In this document: positions 37,323 to 46,140 of the stretch, in pieces | How the letters are laid out: every line of letters begins with the position of its first letter | Numbering within the stretch: position 1 is the stretch's first letter | Assembly (NCBI GenBank): GCA_934090595.1 | Contig: CAKOJO010000001.1 | Span: forward strand, 1-55,665 | Source: an uncultured Bacilli bacterium | GTDB taxonomy: Bacteria; Bacillota_I; Bacilli_A; RF39; UBA660 | Length of the DNA: 55,665 nt | Reading direction: 5' to 3' | The notes under the pieces: model-generated | Databases searched by the model: none | The model's input: only the letters and a program-made list of their open reading frames with translations | What the model was told of the DNA's origin: nothing | Program-made: the position numbers and the translations under genes

Positions 37323-39365
37323 ATGAGAAAAATGTTTTTAATTTTATTATTTTTTACTGTTTTTTTAGAGGTTGATGCTGTTTCTTATAATGGAAAGTTA
37401 TATGAAGTTCATCATCCTAATTCGGGCTTTACTGTTTTTGCAAGTGAAAGCTTGGGATTTATGGATTATAATAGTTGGATAATAAAGTCTAGTGTTGACA
37501 ATAGAGTTTATTATTGTATTGAACCAGAAACTAAATTAGATGGTGCTTCAAAAGGTAGTCATTCGATGATAACTGGTGATAAAAATATTATTAGTAATTC
37601 TAAACTTACTACTAGTAAGTTTGAAAAAATCAAACTTATTGCATATTATGGATATGGATATAAGGATAATAATGTTGATCATACTAATAAAAAATGGTAT
37701 GGAATTACGCAAGTTATGATATGGAGAATTATGAGGCCTGATCTTACTTGGACTTTTAAATCTAGTAGAAATGCTAGTCCTAATAAAAATCTTTATAGTA
37801 AGGAAGTTGCTGAGATTAATAAATTAGTTAAAGAACATTTAGTAAAACCTAGTTTTGCTTCAAAAAAGTATAAAATTAAGTTGGGTGAATCTATAGAGAT
37901 AAATGATACTAATAAAGTGTTATCCAATTATAATTTAGTTAGTTCTTTGAAGGATATTAAAGTCACAAGAAATGGTGATAATCTTAAAATTACTGCGATA
38001 AAAATAGGCAGTGATAAATTAACTTATAAAAAATCTTCAAGAATGACTGAATCTTTTGCTCTTTTTGCTAGTTCTAGTTATCAAGATATAATTTCTGTTG
38101 GTAATCCTAGTATTTCTAGTTTTAGCTTTGATGTTGAGGTTACTGGTGGTACTGTTAGATTAAAGAAAATTGATTCTTTAAATAATTCTTTTAAAGCTCA
38201 GGGAGATGCTAAGTTAGTTGGCGCTATTTATGAAGTTTTTGATTTAAATGGTAAATCGGTTGGTAAGATTACAATTAATGATAAAGGGTTTGGGGAGTTG
38301 TTTTTAGATTATGGAAGTTACAAAATAAAAGAAGTTAAGGCGCCAGTTGGATATAAGCTAAATAATAAAGTTTATGATATTGTTATTGATAAAGAACACT
38401 TGAATATTGATATTGATGTTTCTGATGATGTTATAAATGGTAAGATTATAATCAAGAAAAAGAAGGGTGGTACTGGTGAAGAGTTAGTCGCTGAAAATAA
38501 TGCGTGTTTTGAAATTAAAGAATCTAGTTCTAATTTTGTTTCAAAGATATGTACAGATAATAATGGAGTTGCTTATGCTACTTTGCCATATGGGAAATAT
38601 AGTATTTCTCAAATTAGTGGAGCAGATGGTTATAATTTTGTTAAAGATTTTGATGTTGACATTACCGAGGAGAAAGAATATGTTTATGAACTTGAAAATT
38701 TACGTCCTTCTAAAGTTATATTTACTAAAGTTGATAAGAGTTTAAATTTGAAGCTTTCTGATGCTTTTATCGAAGTATATGATTCTAATGATAAGATGGT
38801 TTTTAGTGGAAAGACAGATGAAAATGGTATGTTAGAATTTGATAATGTTAAGATTGGAAAGTATTATTTAATTGAAAAAATTGCTCCTAAGTATTATAAA
38901 CTATCTTTAGATAAGATTTATTTTGATGTTGATTCAGATGGTAAGATAATCGATGTTAAAATATCTAATGAGAGAAAAAAGGGAAAATTACTATTTATAA
39001 AGACTGATGGTAGTGGTCTTAAGAGATTGTCTGATGCTTATTTCAAAATATATTTCAAAGATTTTGATAAATTGGTTTATGATGGTAAGACTGATAATGA
39101 TGGTATGATTAAATTAGATAATTTGGATGCTGGTACTTATTGTATTTATGAATCTCTTGCTCCTTCAGGGTATAAACTTGATGATAAACCTAATTGTTTT
39201 GAAATAAAGGATGAAAATGAAGTTATTAAGATTAATATGACTAACAATATGCTTGTAAAAGTTCCTGATACAGGAGAAGTTTCTTTTTCATTTATAATTA
39301 AAGTGTGTTTGATATTTTTTGTTGCTAGTCTAGGTGCGGTGATTTACTATGTTAAAAAGTATTAG
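37323..39365 (+). CDS. Sortase-anchored adhesin with thioester domain and SpaA repeats
   Basis: A 680-residue surface protein. A signal peptide ends near residue 20. A thioester-domain pattern follows: Cys65 in RVYYCIEPE and Gln130 in YGITQVMIW, which in such domains form an internal Cys-Gln thioester that binds host amines. A linker leads to four SpaA/Cna-B-like repeats from about residue 275 to 640, each with a K-x-D start, G-x-T/N-D-x-G and E-x-x-AP-x-GY, which usually carry Lys-Asn isopeptide bonds. The end has the sorting signal VPDTG (647-651), a membrane segment and KKY. AGGAGG precedes ATG; the downstream sortase overlaps its end by 17 bases. Confidence 0.85.
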   Translation: MRKMFLILLFFTVFLEVDAVSYNGKLYEVHHPNSGFTVFASESLGFMDYNSWIIKSSVDNRVYYCIEPETKLDGASKGSHSMITGDKNIISNSKLTTSKFEKIKLIAYYGYGYKDNNVDHTNKKWYGITQVMIWRIMRPDLTWTFKSSRNASPNKNLYSKEVAEINKLVKEHLVKPSFASKKYKIKLGESIEINDTNKVLSNYNLVSSLKDIKVTRNGDNLKITAIKIGSDKLTYKKSSRMTESFALFASSSYQDIISVGNPSISSFSFDVEVTGGTVRLKKIDSLNNSFKAQGDAKLVGAIYEVFDLNGKSVGKITINDKGFGELFLDYGSYKIKEVKAPVGYKLNNKVYDIVIDKEHLNIDIDVSDDVINGKIIIKKKKGGTGEELVAENNACFEIKESSSNFVSKICTDNNGVAYATLPYGKYSISQISGADGYNFVKDFDVDITEEKEYVYELENLRPSKVIFTKVDKSLNLKLSDAFIEVYDSNDKMVFSGKTDENGMLEFDNVKIGKYYLIEKIAPKYYKLSLDKIYFDVDSDGKIIDVKISNERKKGKLLFIKTDGSGLKRLSDAYFKIYFKDFDKLVYDGKTDNDGMIKLDNLDAGTYCIYESLAPSGYKLDDKPNCFEIKDENEVIKINMTNNMLVKVPDTGEVSFSFIIKVCLIFFVASLGAVIYYVKKY

Positions 39366-39933
39366 AGGAGGTTTTATATCATTAATATTTTTATTTCTTT
39401 TTCTTACTTATTCTAATATTTTTATTGATGTGAAATTTATTTATTATGATGAGTCTATTCCTTTGTTTTCTGTTATGGAAGTTGATAGTGTTGATAATCC
39501 TATTTCTTCTTTGGATGAGGCTATTGGAAGAGTTATAATTGATAAAATTAGTTTAGATAGAAAGTTTTATTCTTTTGATTCTGATTTAAATGATGTAAAT
39601 AAAAATGTTGCTATAATTTCTCCTTCTGATATGCCTGATGTTATTGGGGGAACTCTTATTCTTGCTGCTCATAGTGGGAATGTTAATACTGCATATTTTA
39701 AAAGACTTAATGAGCTTGTAATTGGTGATGTTGTAAATATTTATTATTCTGATATTAAATATGTTTATAAGATTTCTTCTTTTTATGAGGAAAAAAGAAA
39801 TAGTTCTGTAGTTATAAAAAGAGAAAAAATGAAAAATGTTTTAGTACTTACTACTTGTAAAATAGGTACAAAGAAGCAACTTGTGTATATTGCTAATCTT
39901 GTTAATAAGTGTAATGTTGATGACAATTGCTAA
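39349..39933 (+). CDS. Sortase (class A/D-like) paired with the adhesin
   Basis: A 194-residue transpeptidase with an N-terminal membrane segment (about residues 8-27). The catalytic histidine is His108 in LAAHSG and the cysteine is Cys170 in VLTTCKIG. The arginine that normally follows the cysteine (T-x-T-C-...-R) is replaced: the sequence reads GTKKQLVYIANL, with Lys175, Lys176 and Gln177. It overlaps the adhesin gene, whose VPDTG motif is probably its substrate. The class is uncertain; the short length and TLTTC-like motif fit classes A to E. Confidence 0.82.
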   Translation: MLKSIRGGFISLIFLFLFLTYSNIFIDVKFIYYDESIPLFSVMEVDSVDNPISSLDEAIGRVIIDKISLDRKFYSFDSDLNDVNKNVAIISPSDMPDVIGGTLILAAHSGNVNTAYFKRLNELVIGDVVNIYYSDIKYVYKISSFYEEKRNSSVVIKREKMKNVLVLTTCKIGTKKQLVYIANLVNKCNVDDNC

Positions 39934-39950
39934 TTTTTCTATAAAAACAC

Positions 39951-39980
39951 TTGCAAAAACATATAATTTATTGGTATAAT
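39951..39980 (+). promoter_or_regulatory. Promoter of the rpsF-ssb-rpsR operon
   Basis: -35 TTGCAA (39951-39956), 18 bases, -10 TATAAT (39975-39980) preceded by TGG (extended -10). Confidence 0.8.
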
Positions 39981-39998
39981 ATGTGCGAGTATTAAGTT

Positions 39999-40026
39999 AC
40001 TCCTTGCCTTTGTTAAAGGCCAGAGT
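39999..40026 (+). promoter_or_regulatory. Possible S6:S18 autoregulatory leader hairpin
   Basis: In the rpsF leader, ACTC-ctt-GCCTTT-gtt-AAAGGC-ca-GAGT forms a hairpin with an asymmetric internal loop that contains C residues, ending about 10 bases before the ribosome site. An S6:S18-binding leader RNA of this general form is known in front of rpsF in many bacteria; the exact consensus was not checked. Confidence 0.45.
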
Positions 40027-40044
40027 CCAAAAGGAGGTGCAAAA

Positions 40045-40332
40045 ATGAAAAAGTATGAAATAATGTTTATTGTTAAACCTACTCTTGATGAAGCTGCTAT
40101 TAAAAAGGTTGCTGATGATGTAAAAGCAACATTTGAAAAGTTTAATAGTAATGTTTTAGAAGTTAAAGACATGGGTCAAAGAGATTTAGCTTATGAAATT
40201 AAAAAACATAAAAAAGGTTACTATTTCCTTTTTACAGTTGAAGCTACAGTAGATGCAATAGATGAATTTAATCATATCGTTAATATTAGCGAAAATATTA
40301 TTCGTGCATTAGTAGTAAAATTAGAAGATTAA
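40045..40332 (+). CDS. rpsF: 30S ribosomal protein S6
   Basis: Ribosomal protein S6 (95 aa), which binds 16S rRNA together with S18. The ferredoxin-like fold begins KKYEIMFIVKPTLDE and contains VLEVKDMGQRDLAYEIKKHKKGYY, the conserved family block. AAAGGAGGTG precedes ATG. It is the first gene of rpsF-ssb-rpsR and has its own promoter and structured leader. Confidence 0.97.
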   Translation: MKKYEIMFIVKPTLDEAAIKKVADDVKATFEKFNSNVLEVKDMGQRDLAYEIKKHKKGYYFLFTVEATVDAIDEFNHIVNISENIIRALVVKLED

Positions 40333-40343
40333 TGAGGTAAATT

Positions 40344-40850
40344 ATGAATAAAGTATGTTTAATTGGTAGATTAACTAGAGACCCTGAATTAAGATATACT
40401 TCAAGTAATAGAGCGGTTGCATCTTTTACTCTTGCTGTAAATAGACAATTTACTAATCAAAGTGGTGAAAGAGAAGCTGACTTTATACCTGTTGTTGTTT
40501 GGGGTAAACAAGCAGAAAACGTTAAAAATTATATTAATCAAGGAAGTCAAATCGCAGTTGAAGGTAGAATTCAAACAAGATCTTATGATGATCAAAATGG
40601 TCAAAAAAGATATGTTACTGAAGTTGTAGCAGATGCTGTTCATTTCATTGAATCTAGAGCTAGTCGTGAACAAAGAGGTAATGCTTCCGTTCAAAATAAT
40701 TATTCACAAAATAATTATCAATCTGCTCCAGTAAATAATGAAGCAACACCATATGATTTTGGTAATAATCAAACTACAAATGTAGTTGATGATCCATTCA
40801 AAGATTTTGGTGATGAAATTAAAATTGGAGACAATGAATTGCCTTTCTAA
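40344..40850 (+). CDS. ssb: Single-stranded DNA-binding protein
   Basis: SSB (168 aa) protects single-stranded DNA and recruits partners. The OB-fold takes residues 1-110 (MNKVCLIGRLTRDPELRYT). A Gln/Asn-rich linker and the acidic tip DEIKIGDNELPF follow; the final residues are those that contact RecO, PriA, Ung and others. It lies between rpsF and rpsR, the most common arrangement in Firmicutes. Confidence 0.97.
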   Translation: MNKVCLIGRLTRDPELRYTSSNRAVASFTLAVNRQFTNQSGEREADFIPVVVWGKQAENVKNYINQGSQIAVEGRIQTRSYDDQNGQKRYVTEVVADAVHFIESRASREQRGNASVQNNYSQNNYQSAPVNNEATPYDFGNNQTTNVVDDPFKDFGDEIKIGDNELPF

Positions 40851-40864
40851 GAAGGAGGAGAATT

Positions 40865-41080
40865 ATGGCAGAATTTTATAGAAAAAGAAAAAAAGTTTGT
40901 TACATGTGTGCTGGTAAACAAATTAATTATAAAGATGTAGAAATACTTAAAAAATATGTTAATGAAAAAGGTAAAATTTTACCTAGACGTGTAACTGGAG
41001 CTTGTGCTAAACATCAAAGATATATTGCTGAACAAATTAAAAGAGCTCGTATGATTGCTTTATTACCATTTACAAAATAA
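40865..41080 (+). CDS. rpsR: 30S ribosomal protein S18
   Basis: Ribosomal protein S18 (71 aa). The conserved core reads YKDVEILKKYVNEKGKILPRR and TGACAKHQRYIAEQIKRAR. The N-terminus has two cysteines (CYMC), and with the Cys in GACAKH these may bind zinc, a variant known for S18 of several Firmicutes. GAAGGAGG precedes ATG. A strong terminator ends the operon. Confidence 0.97.
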   Translation: MAEFYRKRKKVCYMCAGKQINYKDVEILKKYVNEKGKILPRRVTGACAKHQRYIAEQIKRARMIALLPFTK

Positions 41081-41103
41081 ACAAGAAATTGTTTATTTTT
41101 TTT
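41075..41103 (+). terminator. Terminator after rpsR
   Basis: AAATAAACAA-gaaa-TTGTTTATTT followed by a T-run; the stop codon lies in the stem. Confidence 0.9.
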
Positions 41104-41111
41104 CTTTGTAA

Positions 41112-41140
41112 ATGACATATGGTAAAAAATATAGTATAAT
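41112..41140 (+). promoter_or_regulatory. Promoter of the DHH-rplI-dnaC operon
   Basis: -35 ATGACA (41112-41117), 17 bases, -10 TATAAT (41135-41140), about 20 bases before the DHH gene. Confidence 0.8.
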
Positions 41141-41160
41141 AGAGTGGACAAGGAGGAGTT

Positions 41161-42120
41161 ATGGATTTTAAAAGTTTAAAAAAAATTCTGGCTAAGGAAT
41201 TGTTTTTATCAAAAAAAATTTTTATTCTTGGACATAACAATATGGATATGGATGCTTTTGCATCGGTTCTTGGTTTTTCTTTAATATGTAAGAAGTATAA
41301 GAAAAAGTTTTATTTAGTTAGTGATGATGTGGAATTTGATTATGGAATAAATAAGGCTCTTGAAAAGATGAAGGGTATTCATTTTATTGATAGTAAGGCT
41401 GCTGATGATTTAATTGATGATAAGAGTTTAATTGTTATATTAGATGTTAATAAGAAAAAACTTATTTGTTTAGATAAAATATCTTCTTATTCTAAAGTTA
41501 TTATAATAGATCATCATGATACTAATAGTGATACTATTAATACTGATTATTTATATATTGATAAGACTGTTAGTAGTGTTTCTGAAATTGTTTCTATGTT
41601 ACTTAGAAAGTTTAGGGTAAAGATACCAAAGATGTATGCAACATTGCTTTTATCTGGAATTATATTGGATACTAATGGACTTAGTTATAAACTTAATCGT
41701 AGGACTTTCTTTTACTGTTATTATTTACTTAGTAATAATGCTGATATGAATCAATCTCAAGAGTTATTAAAAGATGATTTTAATAGTTATTTGAGAAAGG
41801 TTAAATTGATTGAAAAGACTACTATGTATAATGATTTTGCAGTTGTTGTTGATAAGTCTAATGACATATATTCTAGAAAGGATATAGCAATGGTTGCAGA
41901 CTCTTTACTTACTTTTCAAGATATTAAGAGTTGTGTAGTTACTGCTAAAATAGGTGATGATGTTATTGGAATAAGTGCTAGATCTATTGATAAGATTGAT
42001 GTTAACAAATTTATGGCTAATTTTGGTGGCGGTGGTAATAAGAATGAAGGTGCTGCTGTTATAGAAAATGCTAAGATGAATGATATTGAAAATAAAATTC
42101 TTAAACTTATAAAGAGGTGA
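41161..42120 (+). CDS. DHH/DHHA1 phosphoesterase, GdpP-like catalytic part only
   Basis: A 319-residue DHH-family phosphoesterase in the position of gdpP (yybT) before rplI. The manganese-binding motifs are HNNMDMDA (His25, Asp29, Asp31), LDVNKKK (Asp95), IIDHHD (117-120) and Asp in LDTNG; a GGGGN DHHA1 motif lies near residue 295. Bacillus GdpP (about 660 aa) degrades c-di-AMP and has membrane, PAS and GGDEF domains in front; all of these are missing here, so the enzyme should be cytosolic. Activity may be on c-di-AMP or on pApA/nanoRNA, as in stand-alone DHH proteins. Good RBS AAGGAGGAG. Confidence 0.85.
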   Translation: MDFKSLKKILAKELFLSKKIFILGHNNMDMDAFASVLGFSLICKKYKKKFYLVSDDVEFDYGINKALEKMKGIHFIDSKAADDLIDDKSLIVILDVNKKKLICLDKISSYSKVIIIDHHDTNSDTINTDYLYIDKTVSSVSEIVSMLLRKFRVKIPKMYATLLLSGIILDTNGLSYKLNRRTFFYCYYLLSNNADMNQSQELLKDDFNSYLRKVKLIEKTTMYNDFAVVVDKSNDIYSRKDIAMVADSLLTFQDIKSCVVTAKIGDDVIGISARSIDKIDVNKFMANFGGGGNKNEGAAVIENAKMNDIENKILKLIKR

Positions 42121-42124
42121 GATT

Positions 42125-42559
42125 ATGCAAGTTATATTTATAAAGGATTTAAAGAATCAAGGTAAAAAGGGAGAAATTAAGGAAGTAAAAGATGGATATG
42201 CACAAAACTTTTTAATTAAGAATGGTTATGCTGTTAAAAAGAATGATGTTAATATGAGTATTTTAAATAGACAAAAAAAAGAAGAAAAAGAACTTGATGA
42301 TTATAATAGAAAAATGGCTCTTGATATGAAAAACAAAATTGAGGGTGAAAAAATTTCTTTTGTTGTTAAAACAGGGGAAGGTGATAAGGTTTTTGGAAGT
42401 GTTTCTGCTAAACAAATTAAAGATAAACTTGAAAAGTATAATATTTCTAAGAATCAAATTGTTATAGATAGTCCACTTAGTAGTCTTGGTTATCATGAAG
42501 TTAGAATAGATTTGTATAAAGATATTTTTGCTATTGTAAGGGTTGAATTGAAGAAGTAG
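42125..42559 (+). CDS. rplI: 50S ribosomal protein L9
   Basis: Ribosomal protein L9 (144 aa), two small globular domains joined by a long helix. The N-terminal domain has VIFIKDLKNQGKKGEIKEVKDGYAQNFLI, the connecting helix is rich in Lys/Glu, and the C-terminal domain has VFGSVSAKQI and the end LGYHEVRIDLYKDI. It follows the DHH gene by four bases and precedes dnaC, the conserved gdpP-rplI-dnaC order. Confidence 0.96.
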   Translation: MQVIFIKDLKNQGKKGEIKEVKDGYAQNFLIKNGYAVKKNDVNMSILNRQKKEEKELDDYNRKMALDMKNKIEGEKISFVVKTGEGDKVFGSVSAKQIKDKLEKYNISKNQIVIDSPLSSLGYHEVRIDLYKDIFAIVRVELKK

Positions 42560-42567
42560 GTGATATG

Positions 42568-43926
42568 GTGAATAGAGAAATACCACAAAATATAGAAGCT
42601 GAACAATCTGTTATTGGAGCAATGTTACTTTCTAAGAGTGCAATTGTTGAAGCAATAGAGAGCTTGGTTCCTGAAAGTTTTTATTTAGATAAACATGGTA
42701 AGCTTTTTAATGCCATTAAGAAGTTATATGATAATGGTATTCCGGTAGACTTTACGACACTTACTAATGAATTAAAAGATCAAGGTTTACTTAGTGCAGT
42801 TGGTGGAGTTGAGTATATAACTGAGATTATGGAACAGACTCCGATTGCTTCGAATGTTTCTTATTATATTAACATTGTTGAGGAAAAGAGTGTTTTAAGA
42901 AGACTTATTGATAGCGCTACTGATATTGCTTCTTTGGGATATAGTAATGAATATAATTTGGAAGAAACTTTGGATAAAGCTGAAAGTAAGATTTTAGAGG
43001 TTGTAAAAGATAGAAAGGCTACTGATTTTAAACATATGCCTGAGGTTCTTACTAATGTTCAAACTAATTTGGAAAAGCTTGCTGCTAATAAAGGAAAGAT
43101 TAGTGGGCTTTCTTCTGGTTATATTGATATTGATAAGTTGACTGATGGTTTTCATCCGGGAGAGCTTATTATTTTAGCGGCTCGTCCATCAGTTGGTAAG
43201 ACTGCTCTTGCTCTTAATATTGCACAAAATGTTGCAATTAATGATAAGAAGTCTGTTATTATATTTACTCTTGAAATGTTGGCTGAGCAAGTTGTTCCGC
43301 GTATGATTGCATCGGTTGGGCAAATTGAGGCTTTTAAATTAAAAAATGGTAATTTAGAGAATAAAGATTGGTCTAGGGTAACTAGTGCTATGGCTACTCT
43401 TGCTGATACGAATATCTATATAGCGGATACTACTAATATTACAGTTGGTGATATAAAGGCAAAGTCAAGAAGGGTTAAAGCACAAGATCCTAATTTAGCA
43501 CTTATTGTTATCGATTATCTTACATTAATTAGTGGAATGAGTAGATATTCTGGACAAAGACAACAAGAAGTTTCTGAAATATCTCGTGCTCTTAAGGCTC
43601 TTGCTTTGGAACTTCAAATACCAATTCTTGCTTTGGCACAGTTGTCGCGTGCTCTTGAGGCTCGTGAAGATAAAAGACCTATACTTAGTGATTTAAGGGA
43701 ATCTGGTCAAATAGAACAAGATGCTGATATTGTTGCATTTTTGTATCGTGATGATTATCATAATAAAGAGGTTAGTACTCCAGATAATATTAGTAAAATA
43801 GAAGTTATTTTGCGTAAGAATAGGAATGGTAGTACTGGTACTGCTGAGTTACTTTTCAAAAAGAATACTCAATCTTTTATGAATTATACTAATGATATTA
43901 AAGAGGTTGGTGATAAGAGTGAATAA
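42568..43926 (+). CDS. dnaC: Replicative DNA helicase DnaC (DnaB-type)
   Basis: Hexameric replicative helicase (452 aa; called DnaC in Bacillus, DnaB in E. coli). The N-terminal domain starts REIPQNIEAEQSVIGAML. The RecA-like motor has Walker A ARPSVGKTAL, Walker B LIVIDYLTLI and the DRESGQIEQDAD block. GTG 42568 is preferred over the ATG directly before it, because GGTGAT then lies three bases upstream, as for other genes here; the ATG would touch the ribosome site. It overlaps the next gene by eight bases. Confidence 0.96.
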   Translation: MNREIPQNIEAEQSVIGAMLLSKSAIVEAIESLVPESFYLDKHGKLFNAIKKLYDNGIPVDFTTLTNELKDQGLLSAVGGVEYITEIMEQTPIASNVSYYINIVEEKSVLRRLIDSATDIASLGYSNEYNLEETLDKAESKILEVVKDRKATDFKHMPEVLTNVQTNLEKLAANKGKISGLSSGYIDIDKLTDGFHPGELIILAARPSVGKTALALNIAQNVAINDKKSVIIFTLEMLAEQVVPRMIASVGQIEAFKLKNGNLENKDWSRVTSAMATLADTNIYIADTTNITVGDIKAKSRRVKAQDPNLALIVIDYLTLISGMSRYSGQRQQEVSEISRALKALALELQIPILALAQLSRALEAREDKRPILSDLRESGQIEQDADIVAFLYRDDYHNKEVSTPDNISKIEVILRKNRNGSTGTAELLFKKNTQSFMNYTNDIKEVGDKSE

Positions 43927-45418
43927 GACTAGTGCAATTTTTACAGTTTTTTTAGCTTTTGTTCTTGCTATTGGACTTGTTTTTATTGATAATACTAAAG
44001 ATGTTTATTATGAAGCGCAAGATGTTTATCGTGTTTATTTAGAAGGTAAGTCTATTGGACTTATTAAGTCTAAGAGTGAGTTTGAATCTTATATAAATGA
44101 AAAACAAAATGCTATAAAGGAACAGTATAATGTTTCTAGAGTGTATGAACCTAATAATTTAAAGATTGAAAAAGAAATTACTTATAATGAAAAAATTTCT
44201 TCTGTTGCTGAGGTTTATAATAAGATTTCTAATGAAAAGGCTTTTACTATTGATGGTTATATTGTTACCATAAAGAAGAAAGATAATGATTTGAAGCTTT
44301 ATGTACTTAATAAAAAGGTTTTTACCGATTCAATAAATGAAACTGTTAGATCGTTTGTTGATAAGGATAAATATGATGCTTATCTTAGGGAACAACAACA
44401 AGATATAGTGGATGAAGGAACTATTATTGAAAATGTTTATATAGAAGATGAAATTACTATTAAAAAAGGAAGGGTTCCTGTTAATGAAAAGATATTTTAT
44501 GATCATGATAGTGTTTCTGCGACAAAGGAGCTTACTAAGTATTTAATATTTGGTAATTTAGATAAACAAAAGACTTATAAATGTAAAACCAGTGATACAT
44601 TGGTTTCTATTGCAGAGGCTAATAAACTTAATATAAAAGAATTATTGGTTGCTAATAATGATTTATCTGGTGAGGATGCTCTTTTGTATGAGGGACAAGA
44701 ATTAGTTGTTAATCTGATTGAGCCTCAAATTACGGTTACTGAGGTTACACATGAGGTTGCTAAGCAAACTATTAAGTATGATACTATTGAACAAAAGGAT
44801 AGTTCTATGTATGTAGGACAATCTAAAACTGTTAAGAAGGGTGAAAATGGTGTAGAAAAGGTTACTAAGAAAGTACAAAGAAAGAATGGTTTTATAGTTA
44901 GTGCGGTTGGGGTTTCTTCTGAGGTATTGAAGGAACCTGTTGATAAGATTGTTAAAGTCGGAACTAAACGTACTACTTGGAGTGGTAGTTATATTGGTTC
45001 AATTAATTATAGTGCACCAGATGGTTATTGGGCATGGCCTACTAAGAGTGGATATTGTTTAACATCTAGTTATGGTGAATATCGTTCTTATGAAAGACAT
45101 TATGCACTTGATATTTCATGTACTGGTCTTGGTTCTCCAATATATGCTGCTCAGGGTGGTACTGTTACTGAAATTGCTACTGGTTATGGTAATAATACGA
45201 GTGTTGTAAATTATGGTAATTATGTTGAAATAAATCATGGTAATGGTGTTGTAACGTTATATGCCCATTTAAATAGTGTTAATGTTAGTGTTGGTCAGGT
45301 TGTATCTAAAAAACAAGTTATAGGAACTATGGGAAATTCAGGTTTTTCATTTGGTACACATCTTCATTATGCTGTGTATAGAAATGGTTCTGTTGTTAAC
45401 CCGTTCTCGCTTTATTAA
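43919..45418 (+). CDS. Membrane-anchored M23 peptidase with LysM and G5 domains
   Basis: A 499-residue cell-wall hydrolase. It has a membrane segment (residues 6-23), a region of about 190 residues without a name, LysM (219-265, KTSDTLVSIAEANKLNI), G5 (270-350) and an M23 LytM-type endopeptidase domain (380-495). The zinc ligands His394, Asp398 and His483 (HYALD, HLHYAV) and the catalytic His450 (YAHL) are intact, so it should cut peptidoglycan cross-bridges. GTG 43919 overlaps dnaC and has GGTGAT four bases upstream. It stands where walRK-walHI lie in B. subtilis, between dnaC and walJ. Confidence 0.9.
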   Translation: MNKTSAIFTVFLAFVLAIGLVFIDNTKDVYYEAQDVYRVYLEGKSIGLIKSKSEFESYINEKQNAIKEQYNVSRVYEPNNLKIEKEITYNEKISSVAEVYNKISNEKAFTIDGYIVTIKKKDNDLKLYVLNKKVFTDSINETVRSFVDKDKYDAYLREQQQDIVDEGTIIENVYIEDEITIKKGRVPVNEKIFYDHDSVSATKELTKYLIFGNLDKQKTYKCKTSDTLVSIAEANKLNIKELLVANNDLSGEDALLYEGQELVVNLIEPQITVTEVTHEVAKQTIKYDTIEQKDSSMYVGQSKTVKKGENGVEKVTKKVQRKNGFIVSAVGVSSEVLKEPVDKIVKVGTKRTTWSGSYIGSINYSAPDGYWAWPTKSGYCLTSSYGEYRSYERHYALDISCTGLGSPIYAAQGGTVTEIATGYGNNTSVVNYGNYVEINHGNGVVTLYAHLNSVNVSVGQVVSKKQVIGTMGNSGFSFGTHLHYAVYRNGSVVNPFSLY

Positions 45419-46140
45419 TGAAAGTTAGAGTGATTGGAAGTGGTTCTCGTGGTAATGCTACTATTGTAGAGACTGCTTCCTGTAATATTTTAATAGATGC
45501 AGGACTGACATATAAAAATATTTCAGAAAGACTAGGTGGAGATGTTCCTAATATTGACATTGTTGTTATTACTCATACTCATAAAGATCATATTGGAGGA
45601 CTTAAATCTGTATTGAAGAAGAATCCTATTGTTTATACTATGGCTGATCTTGGAAATTTAGTGTCTTATGATAAAATTAATAATGAAAGACAGTTTAGTA
45701 TTGGTGATACTTCTTTGAAATTGTTTGATTTGTCTCATGATAGTTATTGTTGTGGAATGATTATTAGTGATGGTGATAAAGAGCTTGTTTATATTACTGA
45801 TACTGGTTATATTAATAAGAATGTTTTAGAGGAAATTGGTAATAAGGATATATATATTATGGAAAGTAATCATGATGTTGATATGTTGAGACATAGTTCT
45901 AAACCATTTTATTTGCAAATGCGAATACTTAGTGATGAAGGGCATTTATCTAATGAACAGGCTCTTACCTATTTGAAGGGTCTGGTTGGTTCTAGAACTA
46001 AGTGTGTTATACTTGCTCATTTGTCTTTGGAAAATAATGATAGTAAGCTTGTATATGATACTATGCGTGATGGTTTGGATGATAATATAGAAATTCTTGT
46101 TGCTAAACAGTTTGATGCATTGGAAGAGATTGTTGTTTAA
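45418..46140 (+). CDS. walJ: MBL-fold hydrolase WalJ/YycJ
   Basis: A 240-residue metallo-beta-lactamase-fold exonuclease of the YycJ/WalJ family. The metal motif is THTHKDH (His53, His55, Asp57, His58); the start VIGSGSRGNATIVE and the later HLSLENND are typical. The B. subtilis enzyme has 5'-3' exonuclease activity linked to mismatch repair. It starts on the last base of the preceding stop codon (TAATG) and overlaps rlmH the same way; no wal two-component genes are nearby. Confidence 0.92.
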   Translation: MKVRVIGSGSRGNATIVETASCNILIDAGLTYKNISERLGGDVPNIDIVVITHTHKDHIGGLKSVLKKNPIVYTMADLGNLVSYDKINNERQFSIGDTSLKLFDLSHDSYCCGMIISDGDKELVYITDTGYINKNVLEEIGNKDIYIMESNHDVDMLRHSSKPFYLQMRILSDEGHLSNEQALTYLKGLVGSRTKCVILAHLSLENNDSKLVYDTMRDGLDDNIEILVAKQFDALEEIVV

